Assembly: GCA_035695715.1 (NCBI GenBank)
Contig: DASRRM010000077.1
Span: forward strand, 1 to 39,984
From: RYN-428 sp035695715
GTDB taxonomy: Bacteria; Planctomycetota; Phycisphaerae; Tepidisphaerales; Tepidisphaeraceae
Reading direction: 5' to 3'
DNA length: 39,984 nt
The notes beneath the pieces were generated by a model. It did not search any database. It was not told the DNA's origin and saw only the letters and a program-made list of their open reading frames with translations. Numbering within the stretch: position 1 is the first letter of the stretch; every line of letters begins with the position of its first letter. Made by a program: the position numbers and the translations under genes. This document shows, piece by piece, positions 1 to 8,140 of this stretch.

Positions 1-72
1 GCGCACGGAGGGTACTCCCGGAGTAAGCGGTTTCCGGGGACTCCGCTTACTCCGGGAGTACCCTCCGTGCGC
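1..72. repeat. Perfect 30-bp inverted repeat with 12-nt loop
   Basis: Bases 1-30 are the exact reverse complement of 43-72, leaving a 12-nt loop. The arm may continue past the left window edge. There is no T-run after the stem, so it is not an obvious intrinsic terminator. It is one of many intergenic palindromes in this window. Confidence 0.9.
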
Positions 73-163
73 GGCTCATTGGTTCGGCGTACAACGACCG
101 CAGGCTTGAAACGGACAAATCCGCGGCGTGTGTATGAGTACGTGTGCATTCTTATGTGACACA

Positions 164-209
164 GGCGGCCCGCCCGTGTCTTTGAGAACTGAAACGCGGG
201 CGGGCCGCC
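164..209. repeat. GC-rich inverted repeat (GGCGGCCCGCCC family)
   Basis: Arms 164-178 and 195-209 are complementary with one mismatch. The same GGGCGGGCCGCCC core recurs as a short palindrome at 8069-8087, so this is a dispersed intergenic family. It lies upstream of the hydrolase gene starting at 311. Confidence 0.75.
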
Positions 210-310
210 CGTGCCACGCTCAAAAGCTGACGCACGCTCACAGTCAGGATGACCGAATCAACTCAAACATCGCCCGCCGACTCCGAAACCAAATGCTCCG
301 AGGATCCTCA

Positions 311-1378
311 ATGAAGCCTTCCAAACTCCTGTTCACCGTCCCACTCCTGGCCCTCCTCGCGGCGAGCCCGCTCTTCGGCTTCCCGCTCTCCAAAGTCCTG
401 AACACGCCGACAACCAGGCCCACAGCGCCCGTCGAAACTTTCTCCGCAGAGGACCAGCCGATCGACCTTCGTGGCGCGACCGGCCAAACCGCCGACTGGC
501 TCAAAGCCTTCGACATTAAGGCGGGAAAGTTCAATTACACGCTGCAATTGACGGATCAGAATGCCTACGTCAGCGTTTATCGCCTGGTGTACGATTCGCC
601 TTTCAAAAGCCCATTCCCGGAAAACAATGTCGTGCCCGCCGAGCTCTATCTGCCGCGAAACGCCAGGGGAAAAGTCCCGGCTTCCATCGTCCTCGACATC
701 ATGGCGGGAAACGCGATCCTCGCACGCGGCATGTCGCGCGGCCTGGCCGAGAACGGCATCGCCGCCGTCTATGTCCCCATGGCCTATTACAATGAGCGAC
801 GGCCCAAGGACATGACCCACATCAAAATCTTCGACACCGACCCAACGCGTGCGGTTGATGCGCTTCGCCAGACCGTCATGGACATCCGCCGGGCCAAGGC
901 CATCCTTGCCAGCCGGGCAGAGATCGACCCCGCCCGCATCAGCATCACCGGCATCAGCCTTGGCGGGATCATGACTTCGCTTGCCGCCGGGGTTGACGGC
1001 AGCTTTTATCGGGTCGTACCCATTTTAGCCGGCGGCAATATCGCCGAGTTGGTCTTCCATACGCGGGAGACGCGCAAGCTCAGTGCCGAGCTGACCGCGC
1101 GGGGCGTGACCGTCGACGACCTGGCGAAAATGCTTGCCCCGGTTGAGCCAACCCACTTCGCCTCGCGCATCGACCCCAAGCGCTGCCTGATGATCAACGC
1201 CAGCAGCGACGAAGTCATCCCGCGCCTGGCCACCGAGGCGCTGAACAAGGCCATCGGCTCTCCGGAAATGCTCTGGGCGCCATCGGGCCATTACTCGGCC
1301 ATCATCTATCTTCCGGCCATTCGCCAAACCGCCATCCGTTTTCTCAACGGCCAACCGGTGGACAAGATCGAATATTGA
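311..1378 (+). CDS. Secreted alpha/beta-hydrolase (esterase-like)
   Basis: A 355-residue protein with a signal peptide (MKPSKLLFTVPLLALLAAS) followed by an alpha/beta-hydrolase fold. The nucleophile elbow is GISLGG at about residue 218, and likely acid and base residues are in ASSDEVIPR and SGHYSAI near the C-terminus, in the usual Ser-Asp-His order. The frame is open from 128, but the ATG at 311 directly precedes the signal peptide and has a CCGAGGA ribosome site, so I chose it. It probably hydrolyses an ester in the periplasm; the substrate (acetylated sugar, lactone, lipid) cannot be told. The acyltransferase gene starts 15 nt downstream in the same direction, suggesting one transcript. 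Confidence 0.85.
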   Translation: MKPSKLLFTVPLLALLAASPLFGFPLSKVLNTPTTRPTAPVETFSAEDQPIDLRGATGQTADWLKAFDIKAGKFNYTLQLTDQNAYVSVYRLVYDSPFKSPFPENNVVPAELYLPRNARGKVPASIVLDIMAGNAILARGMSRGLAENGIAAVYVPMAYYNERRPKDMTHIKIFDTDPTRAVDALRQTVMDIRRAKAILASRAEIDPARISITGISLGGIMTSLAAGVDGSFYRVVPILAGGNIAELVFHTRETRKLSAELTARGVTVDDLAKMLAPVEPTHFASRIDPKRCLMINASSDEVIPRLATEALNKAIGSPEMLWAPSGHYSAIIYLPAIRQTAIRFLNGQPVDKIEY

Positions 1379-1393
1379 TGGCAATCTCGCGGC

Positions 1394-2026
1394 GTGAAAG
1401 ACTGGTTCTACTTCCTCGTTTATTTCCTCGGCTATCCGCCGATGATCCTCGCGTCATCGACCACGGTTCTGCACCGCGATCGCGTTCGCCGCAAGGGCGC
1501 ATGGATATTGGCCAGCAACCATTTCAGCCCGTACGACAACGCCTGCCTGATCAAGGAAACGCCGCGGGTGCTAAACTTCGTGAGCATCGTCGAGCTATTC
1601 AAACATCCCCTGGCGAGATGGTTCCTGACCCATATTGGCGCTACGCCGCTCGATCGCAGCAAGAAAGACACGCATACCATCCGCATCGTGCTGGAGAAGC
1701 TCAAGGCAGGCCGGGTGATCGCGCTGTTCCCCGAAGCCAGCATTCGCACCGAGGAAACTTCGGTGCTCAACGGCGGACGGTTAAAGCCCGGCGTGGGGCG
1801 GATTGCGAAAATGGCCGGCGTGCCCATCATCCCCTGCGTCATCACCGGCGCACGCGGGTTCCACACCTTCACCAACTGGCTTCCCTTTAGAAAAATCAAA
1901 ATCGGCCTGATCTACGGCGAGCCGATGGAAGTGAAAACCGACGCCGACTACGAAGGCTTCGAAGAGCGGCTGCGGCAGGCCTTCCTCAGCTTGCATGAAG
2001 AGTTGAAAACAGCCATGGGCGGCTGA
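1394..2026 (+). CDS. 1-acyl-sn-glycerol-3-phosphate acyltransferase family (PlsC-like)
   Basis: A 210-residue membrane-associated acyltransferase. It has the HX4D catalytic motif (NHFSPYD, about residues 39-45), the second block (PLDRSKKD), the phosphate-binding block FPEASIRTEE (normally FPEGTRS) and the VPIIP block, all in order for the PlsC family. It would transfer an acyl chain to lysophosphatidate or a related lysolipid. The G-to-A change in FPEA and the extra Glu are departures from the consensus, so the acceptor may differ. The start is GTG at 1394, with no strong ribosome site, 15 nt after the hydrolase stop; coupling to that gene is likely. Confidence 0.85.
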   Translation: MKDWFYFLVYFLGYPPMILASSTTVLHRDRVRRKGAWILASNHFSPYDNACLIKETPRVLNFVSIVELFKHPLARWFLTHIGATPLDRSKKDTHTIRIVLEKLKAGRVIALFPEASIRTEETSVLNGGRLKPGVGRIAKMAGVPIIPCVITGARGFHTFTNWLPFRKIKIGLIYGEPMEVKTDADYEGFEERLRQAFLSLHEELKTAMGG

Positions 2027-2169
2027 CCCCGCGCCCCATCGCTCACAATCTGGCGAAAAGGCGTCGCGCAACATCCCCGACTTCCCCGACCTCCGCCAAG
2101 ACGCTTTTGCATGTCCCATTTTGTCTCCGAATGTCTCCTCTTTGCGGATGTGCTGCCAGCAGAAATCCC

Positions 2170-2613
2170 CTATTCGATGCGCGCGAAGAACCGCTCCGGC
2201 AATTCGTGATAGTAAATCTTTTCGGGGATGGCCTTTCCATCTACAAGCCGATAGGGCAGGTAAGCCGCGTAGCCCTTCTTGTCCACGTGGTCCACAAGAA
2301 TCTTGACGGCTTCGCTTTCGAAGTGGGTGCCGTCGGGGTCGGCAACCTTGACGTGGACGACCGTCGCAAACGCAACAGCGGCTATTTTTCCCTCCGATAT
2401 CCAGAGCCTGGTCGTCTGAAGGACGCTTTCACGGCACGCTTGGAAATCGACCTGGCCGCCGCTGGATTTCTCCGACACGAACCAAACCGATTCACCCGTC
2501 GGCGAATGCCCGAGGCAGACGGGCAGGTGGAATCCGAACTTCTCGATGTTATCCAGCGCGTGACCCGCAAGTTTTTCGAGCATTTGTTTGAGTTCGTCGT
2601 CGGGGGAAAGCAC
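2170..2613 (-). CDS. Hypothetical protein, probably the C-terminal part of a frameshifted gene
   Basis: 147 residues if read from the GTG at 2613. Codon third positions are GC-rich and the protein composition is ordinary (for example KFGFHLPVCLGHSPTGESVW), so this is real coding sequence. I do not recognise a family. The frame stays open upstream to 2799, but the Arg-rich translation there looks like shadow. A second good coding stretch lies directly upstream in another frame and runs into this one without its own stop. The simplest reading is one gene broken by a single-base indel around 2640-2690; the alternative is an internal start at 2613. Confidence 0.55.
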   Translation of the reverse strand: MLSPDDELKQMLEKLAGHALDNIEKFGFHLPVCLGHSPTGESVWFVSEKSSGGQVDFQACRESVLQTTRLWISEGKIAAVAFATVVHVKVADPDGTHFESEAVKILVDHVDKKGYAAYLPYRLVDGKAIPEKIYYHELPERFFARIE

Positions 2614-2639
2614 ATTTGCCGAAGACGGTCGCGTTTTCT

Positions 2640-2951
2640 TCGGCTTAGTTGGCGAGCGATCTTCCGGCCGAACGAGCAGGATCGGAACACAGCCCACCAA
2701 TCGTCGTCCTGATCGCGAATCACGCCGTCCCCGATGCGGGCAAAAAACTCGGCGGCCTGGCCGGCGAAAACGATGCCCATGCGTTCCAGTTCGCTCCAAC
2801 CCAACTCAATCGCGACAACCTCGATGACGTGGGCCAAATGAGACCTGACGCGCCTGTGTCCAACTGAATCGCCTTCGTCATCGGCGTGGCTTGACGCAGA
2901 CATGGCCGAAGTATCGCTGCATTCGGTGCGGAACATTTCTGACGGCTTCAC
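2640..2951 (-). pseudogene. N-terminal fragment of the same gene in another frame
   Basis: From GTG 2951 (or ATG 2936) down to about 2680 the minus strand encodes a plausible protein, including HLAHVIEVVAIELGWSELER and DGVIRDQDDDWWAVFRS, with GC-rich third positions. After that the same frame turns Arg/Lys-rich and shadow-like, and the good frame becomes that of 2170-2613. No stop separates them. A recent frameshift or a sequencing error would explain it. The left boundary is approximate. Confidence 0.45.
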
Positions 2952-3134
2952 GACTTGGCGACATACTACGGCATCAAGGGTGTGACGGATGTCATCGACG
3001 GTGTGGTGGGAGGATGGTCGCGCGGAATCACCGTTACACTATTCCAGAAATGGATTTGCCTGACGGCCCGCAAAACGTCACAATCTTGGCGCGTTCGCGG
3101 CTTTGGGTGCCGGTCTTTTTGGGAGGTATGGGCT

Positions 3135-4949
3135 ATGACCTTGCGATTCTCTTACTTCGCTTTATTGCCGGGTTTGGCGCTGGTATGCCTGGCGGCGGCC
3201 GGGCCGGCATTTGCCGCTGGCGCCGTTTCACCGGCCGAAAAGGCGGGGTGGGAACTTTACAATCACGCCATCACGCTTGGCGATCAGGGAAAGTGGGAGC
3301 AGGCTGCTGAGGAATATACCCGCATCATTGAGAACAAATCATTGTCGCCGAGCCTGGTCGGCTCAGCGCTCATCTATCGCGGGCTGATGTACGAGGACCA
3401 GGGGAAATGGGACATGGAGGTCAAGGACGACACGCGAGTGATCGAATTAAAGCACGCCGAGCCTGACGATGTCGCCCTGGCATTGAACAACCGCGGCAAT
3501 GCATGGGGCCACCTGGGAAAATGGGAGTTGGATGTGGCGGATCAAGCGCGCGTGCTGGCGATGAGAAACGTGTCCGCCGAAAGGATCGGCACGGCGCTGG
3601 CGCATCGCGGCTACGCCTACGGCCGACTGAAGCAGCCGGAGAAGGAGGTGGCCGACTGCAACCGCGCCTTGGCCCTTGGGTCAAAAGGCTCATCGGTCGA
3701 GGAACAGGCATGGATCCTGATCCACCGCGGCGACGGATACGGCGACCTGGGAAAACATGATAAGGCCGTGGCGGATGACTCCCACGTCATCGAAATGAAG
3801 GGGATTTCACGCGCCGTTTTAATTCGGGCGCTGCTCGATCGGGCGTACGAATTGGCCGAGTTGGGGTCGCTGCAAAAATCGATCGACGATGACGCGCGGG
3901 TGATCGCCACCGATGGCCTCGGCGACGACGATCTGTCCGAAGCTTTGAATCACCGGGCCAGCACCTACCGGACAATGGGCCAGCAGGAAAAAGCCCTGGC
4001 GGATTTAACCCGCCTGATCGCGATGAAGAATGTCCCGGCCGCGACTTTGATATCGGCACTGATCACCCGCGGCGCGACCTACGAAACGTTGAAGCGTTAT
4101 GACGAGGATGTCGCCGACCAGACCCGGGTGATCGACATGCCGGACGTAGACGCCGAAAGCCTGGCGCTGGCGCTGAATAACCGGGCGTTTGCTAATGGAA
4201 CAATGATGCGGTTTGCCGAGGAGACTGCCGACAGTACGCGCGTCATAGAAATGAAGAATGTATCGACGGTGGCGTTGTGCAAGGCGCTGGTGGAGCGTTC
4301 ACACGCCGCGAGCTATCCGGGTGGTACAGTCGATGAATTTGCCGACTGCAATCGGGTGATTGCAATGAAGGATGCGCCGGTGGAAGAATTGGCCTGGGCA
4401 TACAACAACCGGGGAGCGGCATACCAGCGCGCCGGCCAGACGGACAAGGCGCTGGCTGACTATGGCAAGGCGATAGAGAAGGCGAATGCCGCACCCGATG
4501 CAGCCGCGATGTCGCTCTCCAATCGAGCCTGGATCCGTTATCACGCGGGGGACCCGGCGGCGGCGGTGACCGACATGAGCGAAGCCCGCCGGCGCGATCC
4601 CGCCAACGAGGACGCCGGCTTCGACCTGGGCTATTTGCTGCTGCGGCAGGGGAAGTTTGAAGCGGCGCGCAAGGAATATGAATCGGCGCTGAAAGACCGG
4701 CCTCCCACTCCCAAATGCCTCGATCGTTTGGCCAAACTCCGGGAAGATTCAACGGCCGCGCCGGAAACGCTGGCGTTTCTGGGATGGATGCGCGTGCGGA
4801 TTGGACAATATGAGGATGGCATTCCCGATCTGCGAACCTATCTGCGCGACAATCCCAAAGGCCCCGCCGCCCCCTGGGCCGCCCAATGGCTCGCCGCTGC
4901 CCAGCACGCGCAAGCCACCCAGCCAAGTCCGAAACCGCCGATCAAGTAA
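3135..4949 (+). CDS. Secreted TPR-repeat protein
   Basis: 604 residues, starting with a signal peptide (MTLRFSYFALLPGLALVCLA, then AAAGPAFAAGA). The rest is a continuous array of about a dozen TPR-like units of 34-38 residues; recurrent elements are NNRGxAxxxLGK and ADxxRVIEMK. The array implies a protein-binding scaffold in the periplasm or cell envelope. The frame is open from 2955, but ATG 3135 has a GGGAGG ribosome site and begins the signal peptide. Divergent from the broken gene at 2170-2951. The TPR repeats rule out a simple enzyme; the partner is unknown. Confidence 0.85.
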   Translation: MTLRFSYFALLPGLALVCLAAAGPAFAAGAVSPAEKAGWELYNHAITLGDQGKWEQAAEEYTRIIENKSLSPSLVGSALIYRGLMYEDQGKWDMEVKDDTRVIELKHAEPDDVALALNNRGNAWGHLGKWELDVADQARVLAMRNVSAERIGTALAHRGYAYGRLKQPEKEVADCNRALALGSKGSSVEEQAWILIHRGDGYGDLGKHDKAVADDSHVIEMKGISRAVLIRALLDRAYELAELGSLQKSIDDDARVIATDGLGDDDLSEALNHRASTYRTMGQQEKALADLTRLIAMKNVPAATLISALITRGATYETLKRYDEDVADQTRVIDMPDVDAESLALALNNRAFANGTMMRFAEETADSTRVIEMKNVSTVALCKALVERSHAASYPGGTVDEFADCNRVIAMKDAPVEELAWAYNNRGAAYQRAGQTDKALADYGKAIEKANAAPDAAAMSLSNRAWIRYHAGDPAAAVTDMSEARRRDPANEDAGFDLGYLLLRQGKFEAARKEYESALKDRPPTPKCLDRLAKLREDSTAAPETLAFLGWMRVRIGQYEDGIPDLRTYLRDNPKGPAAPWAAQWLAAAQHAQATQPSPKPPIK

Positions 4950-5046
4950 TCCGCCGGATTAATGTACACAGGCCATGATGGTTCCGCCCGGCTGATATGA
5001 GCTATCGATTGCAATACTGCTGTCCCGTTTTTTGTCTTCTTATCTG

Positions 5047-5182
5047 TGCGATTCGTGAAATCCGTGGTTCAATTCCTGAAAGTGAACGCCAGGACGCCGA
5101 CGAGGCCGGGGAAAGTTGCCAAGGATTCGATGGCTTTTTCTGCCTTCCTTCCGAATTTGGCGGCCCCGGCGTCCTGGCGTTC
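5047..5182. repeat. Intergenic repeats before polX
   Basis: Two pieces are visible in the 272-nt gap. Around 5047-5070 is the phrase ATTCGTGAAATCCGTGGTT, which recurs nearly exactly at 29261-29279 and in reverse at 29196-29211. At 5084-5098 and 5168-5182 is a perfect 15-bp inverted repeat (GAACGCCAGGACGCC) enclosing a further GGCCGGGG/CCCCGGC pair. Confidence 0.75.
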
Positions 5183-5221
5183 CATTTGTTCTGTTGGAGT
5201 GAGCCGGGATACACTGTCGGC

Positions 5222-7000
5222 ATGTCGCTAAACGAAGACCTTTCCAACTTGTTCTCGACGTTTGCCGCCTTGATGGAAATCAAGGGGGAGAGTGTTTTTA
5301 AGGCTATTGCGTTTTCCAAGGTCAGCAGGATTTTGAGCAGCCTGACGGTGGACCTGCGCAAGGTGTGCGAGGACGGGACGCTGAAGAACATCGAGGGGCT
5401 TGGCGAATCGAGCTGCCGGATCATTAATGAGTTCGTGAAGACCGGGCGCAGCACCGACTTTGACGAGGTCGCGGCGAGCGTGCCGGCGGGGCTTTTGCCG
5501 CTGCTGGGAATTACCGGGCTTGGGCCCAAGACCATCGCGCTGCTGTGGAAGGAGCGGAACGTCACCAGCCTGGAAGAGCTGGTGAAGGCGATCGACAGCG
5601 GCGCGCTGGCGGGACTGAAAGGCATCGGGGAAAAGAAGATCCAGGCGATCAAGGAAGGGATCGCCATGCGCTCGCAGGCGGCTGTGCGCATGGGCATCGG
5701 CGACGCGCTGCCGATCGCCGAGAGTCTGGTGCAGCGGCTGCGGGCGATGAAGCCGGTGAAGCAGGCGGAGATCGCCGGGAGCCTGCGTCGGCGGCGCGAT
5801 ACGATTGGGGATGTCGATCTGCTGTGCGCCTTGAAAGACCCGGCGGCGGCGGGGGAAGTGGCCGAGGCGTTCGTGAAGTTTCCCGAGGTGCAGAAGATTC
5901 TCGGGCAGGGAAATACCAAGGCCAGCGTGTTGACGGCGGGGGGATTGCAGGTCGATCTGCGCATCGTGCCGGCCGACAATTTCGGGGCGGCCCTCATGTA
6001 TTTCACGGGATCGAAAGACCACAACGTGAAGCTGCGCAGCCGGGCGCAGGACATGGATCTGACGCTGAACGAATGGGGATTATATAAGATCAGCGAGTAC
6101 GACAAGGCCGCGAAAAAGAGCGGGGAAGCGCCGGCGGTGAAAGCGGTGGCGAACAAGACCGAGGCGGAAGTTTACAAGGCGCTGGGGTTGCCGTGGATTG
6201 AGCCGGAGCTGCGGGAATCGCGCGGGGAAATGGACGCGGCGTTGGCCGGGAAGCTGCCGAAGCTGATCACCATTGCCGACATTCGGGGGGATCTGCACAC
6301 GCACACGACGGCTTCGGATGGGGAGAATTCCATCGACGAAATGGCCCGTGCCGCGATTGCCCTGGGGTATGAATTCCTGGCGATTACCGACCATTCCAAG
6401 AGCCAGGTGATTGCCAATGGGCTGTCGGCCGAGCGGCTGCTCAAGCACGTCGCGGAGATTCGCAAGGCCAATGACCGGATCAAGGGCATCACGCTGTTGG
6501 CGGGATGCGAGGTGGATATTCTGGTGGATGGGCGGATGGATTATGAGGATGAGATTCTGGCCGAGCTGGACATCGTCATCGGCAGCCCGCATGTGTCGCT
6601 GAAACAGGATGAGCAGAAGGCCACGGATCGGCTGCTGCGGGCGATAGACAACAAGTATGTGAACGTGATCGGCCATCCAACCGGCCGGCTGATCAACAAG
6701 CGCGCCGGTTTGCCGATCGACATCGGGAAGATCACCGCCGCGGCCGCCGCCAGCGGAACGGCGTTGGAGATCAACGCGGGTTATCCACGGCTGGATTTGA
6801 ATGATGTGCATGCGCGCACTGCGCTGGAAGCGGGGGCGATGCTGGCGATTGACACTGATGCGCATAGCACGCCGGGGCTGGGCACGTTGGGGTTGGGGCT
6901 GGATGTTGCAAGGCGTGCGTGGGCGACGCCGGAGAACGTGATCAACTGCATGACGGTGGGGGCGCTGAAGAAATTCCTGGGGAAAAAGCGGGATCGGTAG
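5222..7000 (+). CDS. polX: DNA polymerase X family with PHP phosphoesterase domain
   Basis: 592 residues with the bacterial PolX arrangement. First comes a helix-hairpin-helix 8-kDa-like domain (about 1-80) and a second HhH (GLKGIGEKKIQAIK, about 135-150). Then the nucleotidyltransferase palm, GSLRRRRDTIGDVDLL, has the catalytic pair D197 and D199. Last is a C-terminal PHP domain beginning GDLHTHTTASDG (H359, H361), with later metal ligands in ITDHSK, GCEVDI, GHPTGR and IDTDAH. Family members do gap-filling synthesis in base-excision repair, and the PHP domain gives 3'-5' exonuclease/phosphatase activity. ATG 5222 opens the conserved N-terminus; upstream in-frame sequence is repeat DNA. It converges with, and overlaps by 59 nt, the next gene. 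Confidence 0.93.
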   Translation: MSLNEDLSNLFSTFAALMEIKGESVFKAIAFSKVSRILSSLTVDLRKVCEDGTLKNIEGLGESSCRIINEFVKTGRSTDFDEVAASVPAGLLPLLGITGLGPKTIALLWKERNVTSLEELVKAIDSGALAGLKGIGEKKIQAIKEGIAMRSQAAVRMGIGDALPIAESLVQRLRAMKPVKQAEIAGSLRRRRDTIGDVDLLCALKDPAAAGEVAEAFVKFPEVQKILGQGNTKASVLTAGGLQVDLRIVPADNFGAALMYFTGSKDHNVKLRSRAQDMDLTLNEWGLYKISEYDKAAKKSGEAPAVKAVANKTEAEVYKALGLPWIEPELRESRGEMDAALAGKLPKLITIADIRGDLHTHTTASDGENSIDEMARAAIALGYEFLAITDHSKSQVIANGLSAERLLKHVAEIRKANDRIKGITLLAGCEVDILVDGRMDYEDEILAELDIVIGSPHVSLKQDEQKATDRLLRAIDNKYVNVIGHPTGRLINKRAGLPIDIGKITAAAAASGTALEINAGYPRLDLNDVHARTALEAGAMLAIDTDAHSTPGLGTLGLGLDVARRAWATPENVINCMTVGALKKFLGKKRDR

Positions 7001-7595
7001 ATCTTGCGGCGGCTGACCATTTACCGCATTCGGGGCAACGTTCAGGTGAAGCGCGGAGATCGTAGCCACAGTTTGCGCAGCGGCCTTTGGATGAGCTTTT
7101 GCGCCAGGCCTTTGCTGCCATGCTGAGCAAGACGCGAAGCGGGAGTAATGCGAACAGGATCACCGCGCCCCAGCCGGGCATGACGATTTCGGTGCGGTCG
7201 GTTTCGGATGCCGGCGTCGCCCGGGGATCGGTAAACCAGTCGTCCCATTCTCCCAGTCCAGACTCGCGAGAATATTGAAGGTCAAAATCGATCGGGGGTG
7301 GGGTCCAAAAATAAGGCACAATACCGTTGGCATAATTTAGTCGTGTGCAGTGCGGGCTGAAACCGTTCTTGGGAAAGTCACCTGCGATGTGATGGTAAGC
7401 ATCGACCAGAAGCTCATGATCTCCCCACGCAAAGCCAAGCGCCCAGTTTCCGTGGACATATTTGTATCCGCCCGCTCCGCGACAACACTTGTACCACCCA
7501 AAGCTCGATAGCCCGCACATCGCCAGCGAGATGATTGAGGCGAGGATCAGAAGACAGCGGCCCACGGGCGAATGGTTCGCCGTGTCCAGTTGCAT
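6942..7595 (-). CDS. Membrane protein with planctomycete-type C-terminal zinc ribbon
   Basis: 217 residues. A transmembrane helix lies near the N-terminus (about 12-34), then an exported-looking middle, a second hydrophobic helix (about 150-175, GWGAVILFALLPLRVLLSM) and a cytosolic zinc ribbon CANCGYDLRASPERCPECG. This ribbon is seen at the end of many planctomycete membrane proteins of unknown role. The ATG at 7595 is preferred over the longer frame from 7727, which crosses a terminator-like hairpin. The C-terminal tail overlaps the 3' end of polX on the other strand. Confidence 0.7.
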   Translation of the reverse strand: MQLDTANHSPVGRCLLILASIISLAMCGLSSFGWYKCCRGAGGYKYVHGNWALGFAWGDHELLVDAYHHIAGDFPKNGFSPHCTRLNYANGIVPYFWTPPPIDFDLQYSRESGLGEWDDWFTDPRATPASETDRTEIVMPGWGAVILFALLPLRVLLSMAAKAWRKSSSKGRCANCGYDLRASPERCPECGKWSAAARSTDPAFSPGISSAPPPSCS

Positions 7596-7642
7596 TTCAT
7601 TGCGAGAAGGTGTTTGACGCGCGGAAGTGTTTTTTCGGAAGT

Positions 7643-7684
7643 GAAAAAAAACGGACCGGAGGGGAGCCACCCGCCACCGGTCCG
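7643..7684 (-). terminator. Intrinsic terminator-like hairpin upstream of the 7595 gene
   Basis: Arms 7652-7659 and 7677-7684 (CGGACCGG/CCGGTCCG) form a strong stem. On the minus strand it is followed by eight T residues (7651-7644). It lies about 50 nt upstream of the ATG at 7595, with no minus-strand gene ending here, so it would act within a leader transcript. Confidence 0.65.
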
Positions 7685-7793
7685 CAGAACAGATTTCGTT
7701 ATCAAGCCGACAGAGGATAATACTCAATTGAGGCGCGTCAATACAAGGCCGAAATCAAAAGAGAAGAAAACGAATCTTCGTTCGGCGACAGTG

Positions 7794-7818
7794 AGCCGGC
7801 GCGTCGACCGGCTATAAT
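7794..7818 (+). promoter_or_regulatory. Promoter with overlapping palindrome, probable leaderless start
   Basis: A consensus TATAAT occupies 7813-7818, preceded by GGC. A dyad (AGCCGG at 7794-7799, CCGGCT at 7808-7813) sits in the spacer and could be an operator. The expected transcription start, about 7 nt after the -10 box, coincides with the GTG at 7826. No clear -35 box is seen. Confidence 0.6.
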
Positions 7819-7825
7819 CATTCGC

Positions 7826-8041
7826 GTGGATCCCAAGCCCCGGCCAAATCATCGGCTCTACCTTCAAGTTCTCAAGCGCATGACGCCGGAGCAGCGGCTG
7901 AAAAAAGCAATGGAACTTTCCGAGCTCGGCAAGCGCCTCTTTCTGCACGGCCTGCGAAAGCGATTTCCGCAGGCGACAGATGCGGAGATTCACACGCTCT
8001 ACCTCAAGCGGTTGGAACGATGTCACAATCGGAATTATTGA
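7826..8041 (+). CDS. Small conserved protein of unknown function
   Basis: 71 residues, highly charged and mostly helical: MTPEQRLKKAMELSELGKRL, then a second helix and the ending LYLKRLERCHNRNY. Similar short proteins with this MTPEQRLKKA...LxRCHN signature are widespread in planctomycetes and cyanobacteria and often sit near nucleotidyltransferase genes, but no role is established that I know of. The GTG at 7826 lies only 7 nt from the -10 box at 7813-7818, with no room for a ribosome site, so the mRNA is probably leaderless. Confidence 0.75.
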   Translation: MDPKPRPNHRLYLQVLKRMTPEQRLKKAMELSELGKRLFLHGLRKRFPQATDAEIHTLYLKRLERCHNRNY

Positions 8042-8068
8042 GCGTGACGACTGTCCTCCGCAAAAAGA

Positions 8069-8087
8069 CATGGGCGGGCCGCCCATG
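8069..8087. repeat. Short GC-rich palindrome
   Basis: A 19-nt palindrome around a central G (CATGGGCGG/CCGCCCATG), related to the inverted repeat at 164-209. It lies in the 99-nt gap before fdhD. Confidence 0.6.
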
Positions 8088-8140
8088 CCACAAATGTTCT
8101 TGCGCAGTTTCCAAGCTCAGGCGAAAACGAGAGACGCCGC

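Noticed and set aside
2107..2712. Plus-strand open frame of 201 codons
   Set aside because: Mirror of the minus-strand coding sequence at 2170-2613; composition and lack of a ribosome site mark it as shadow.
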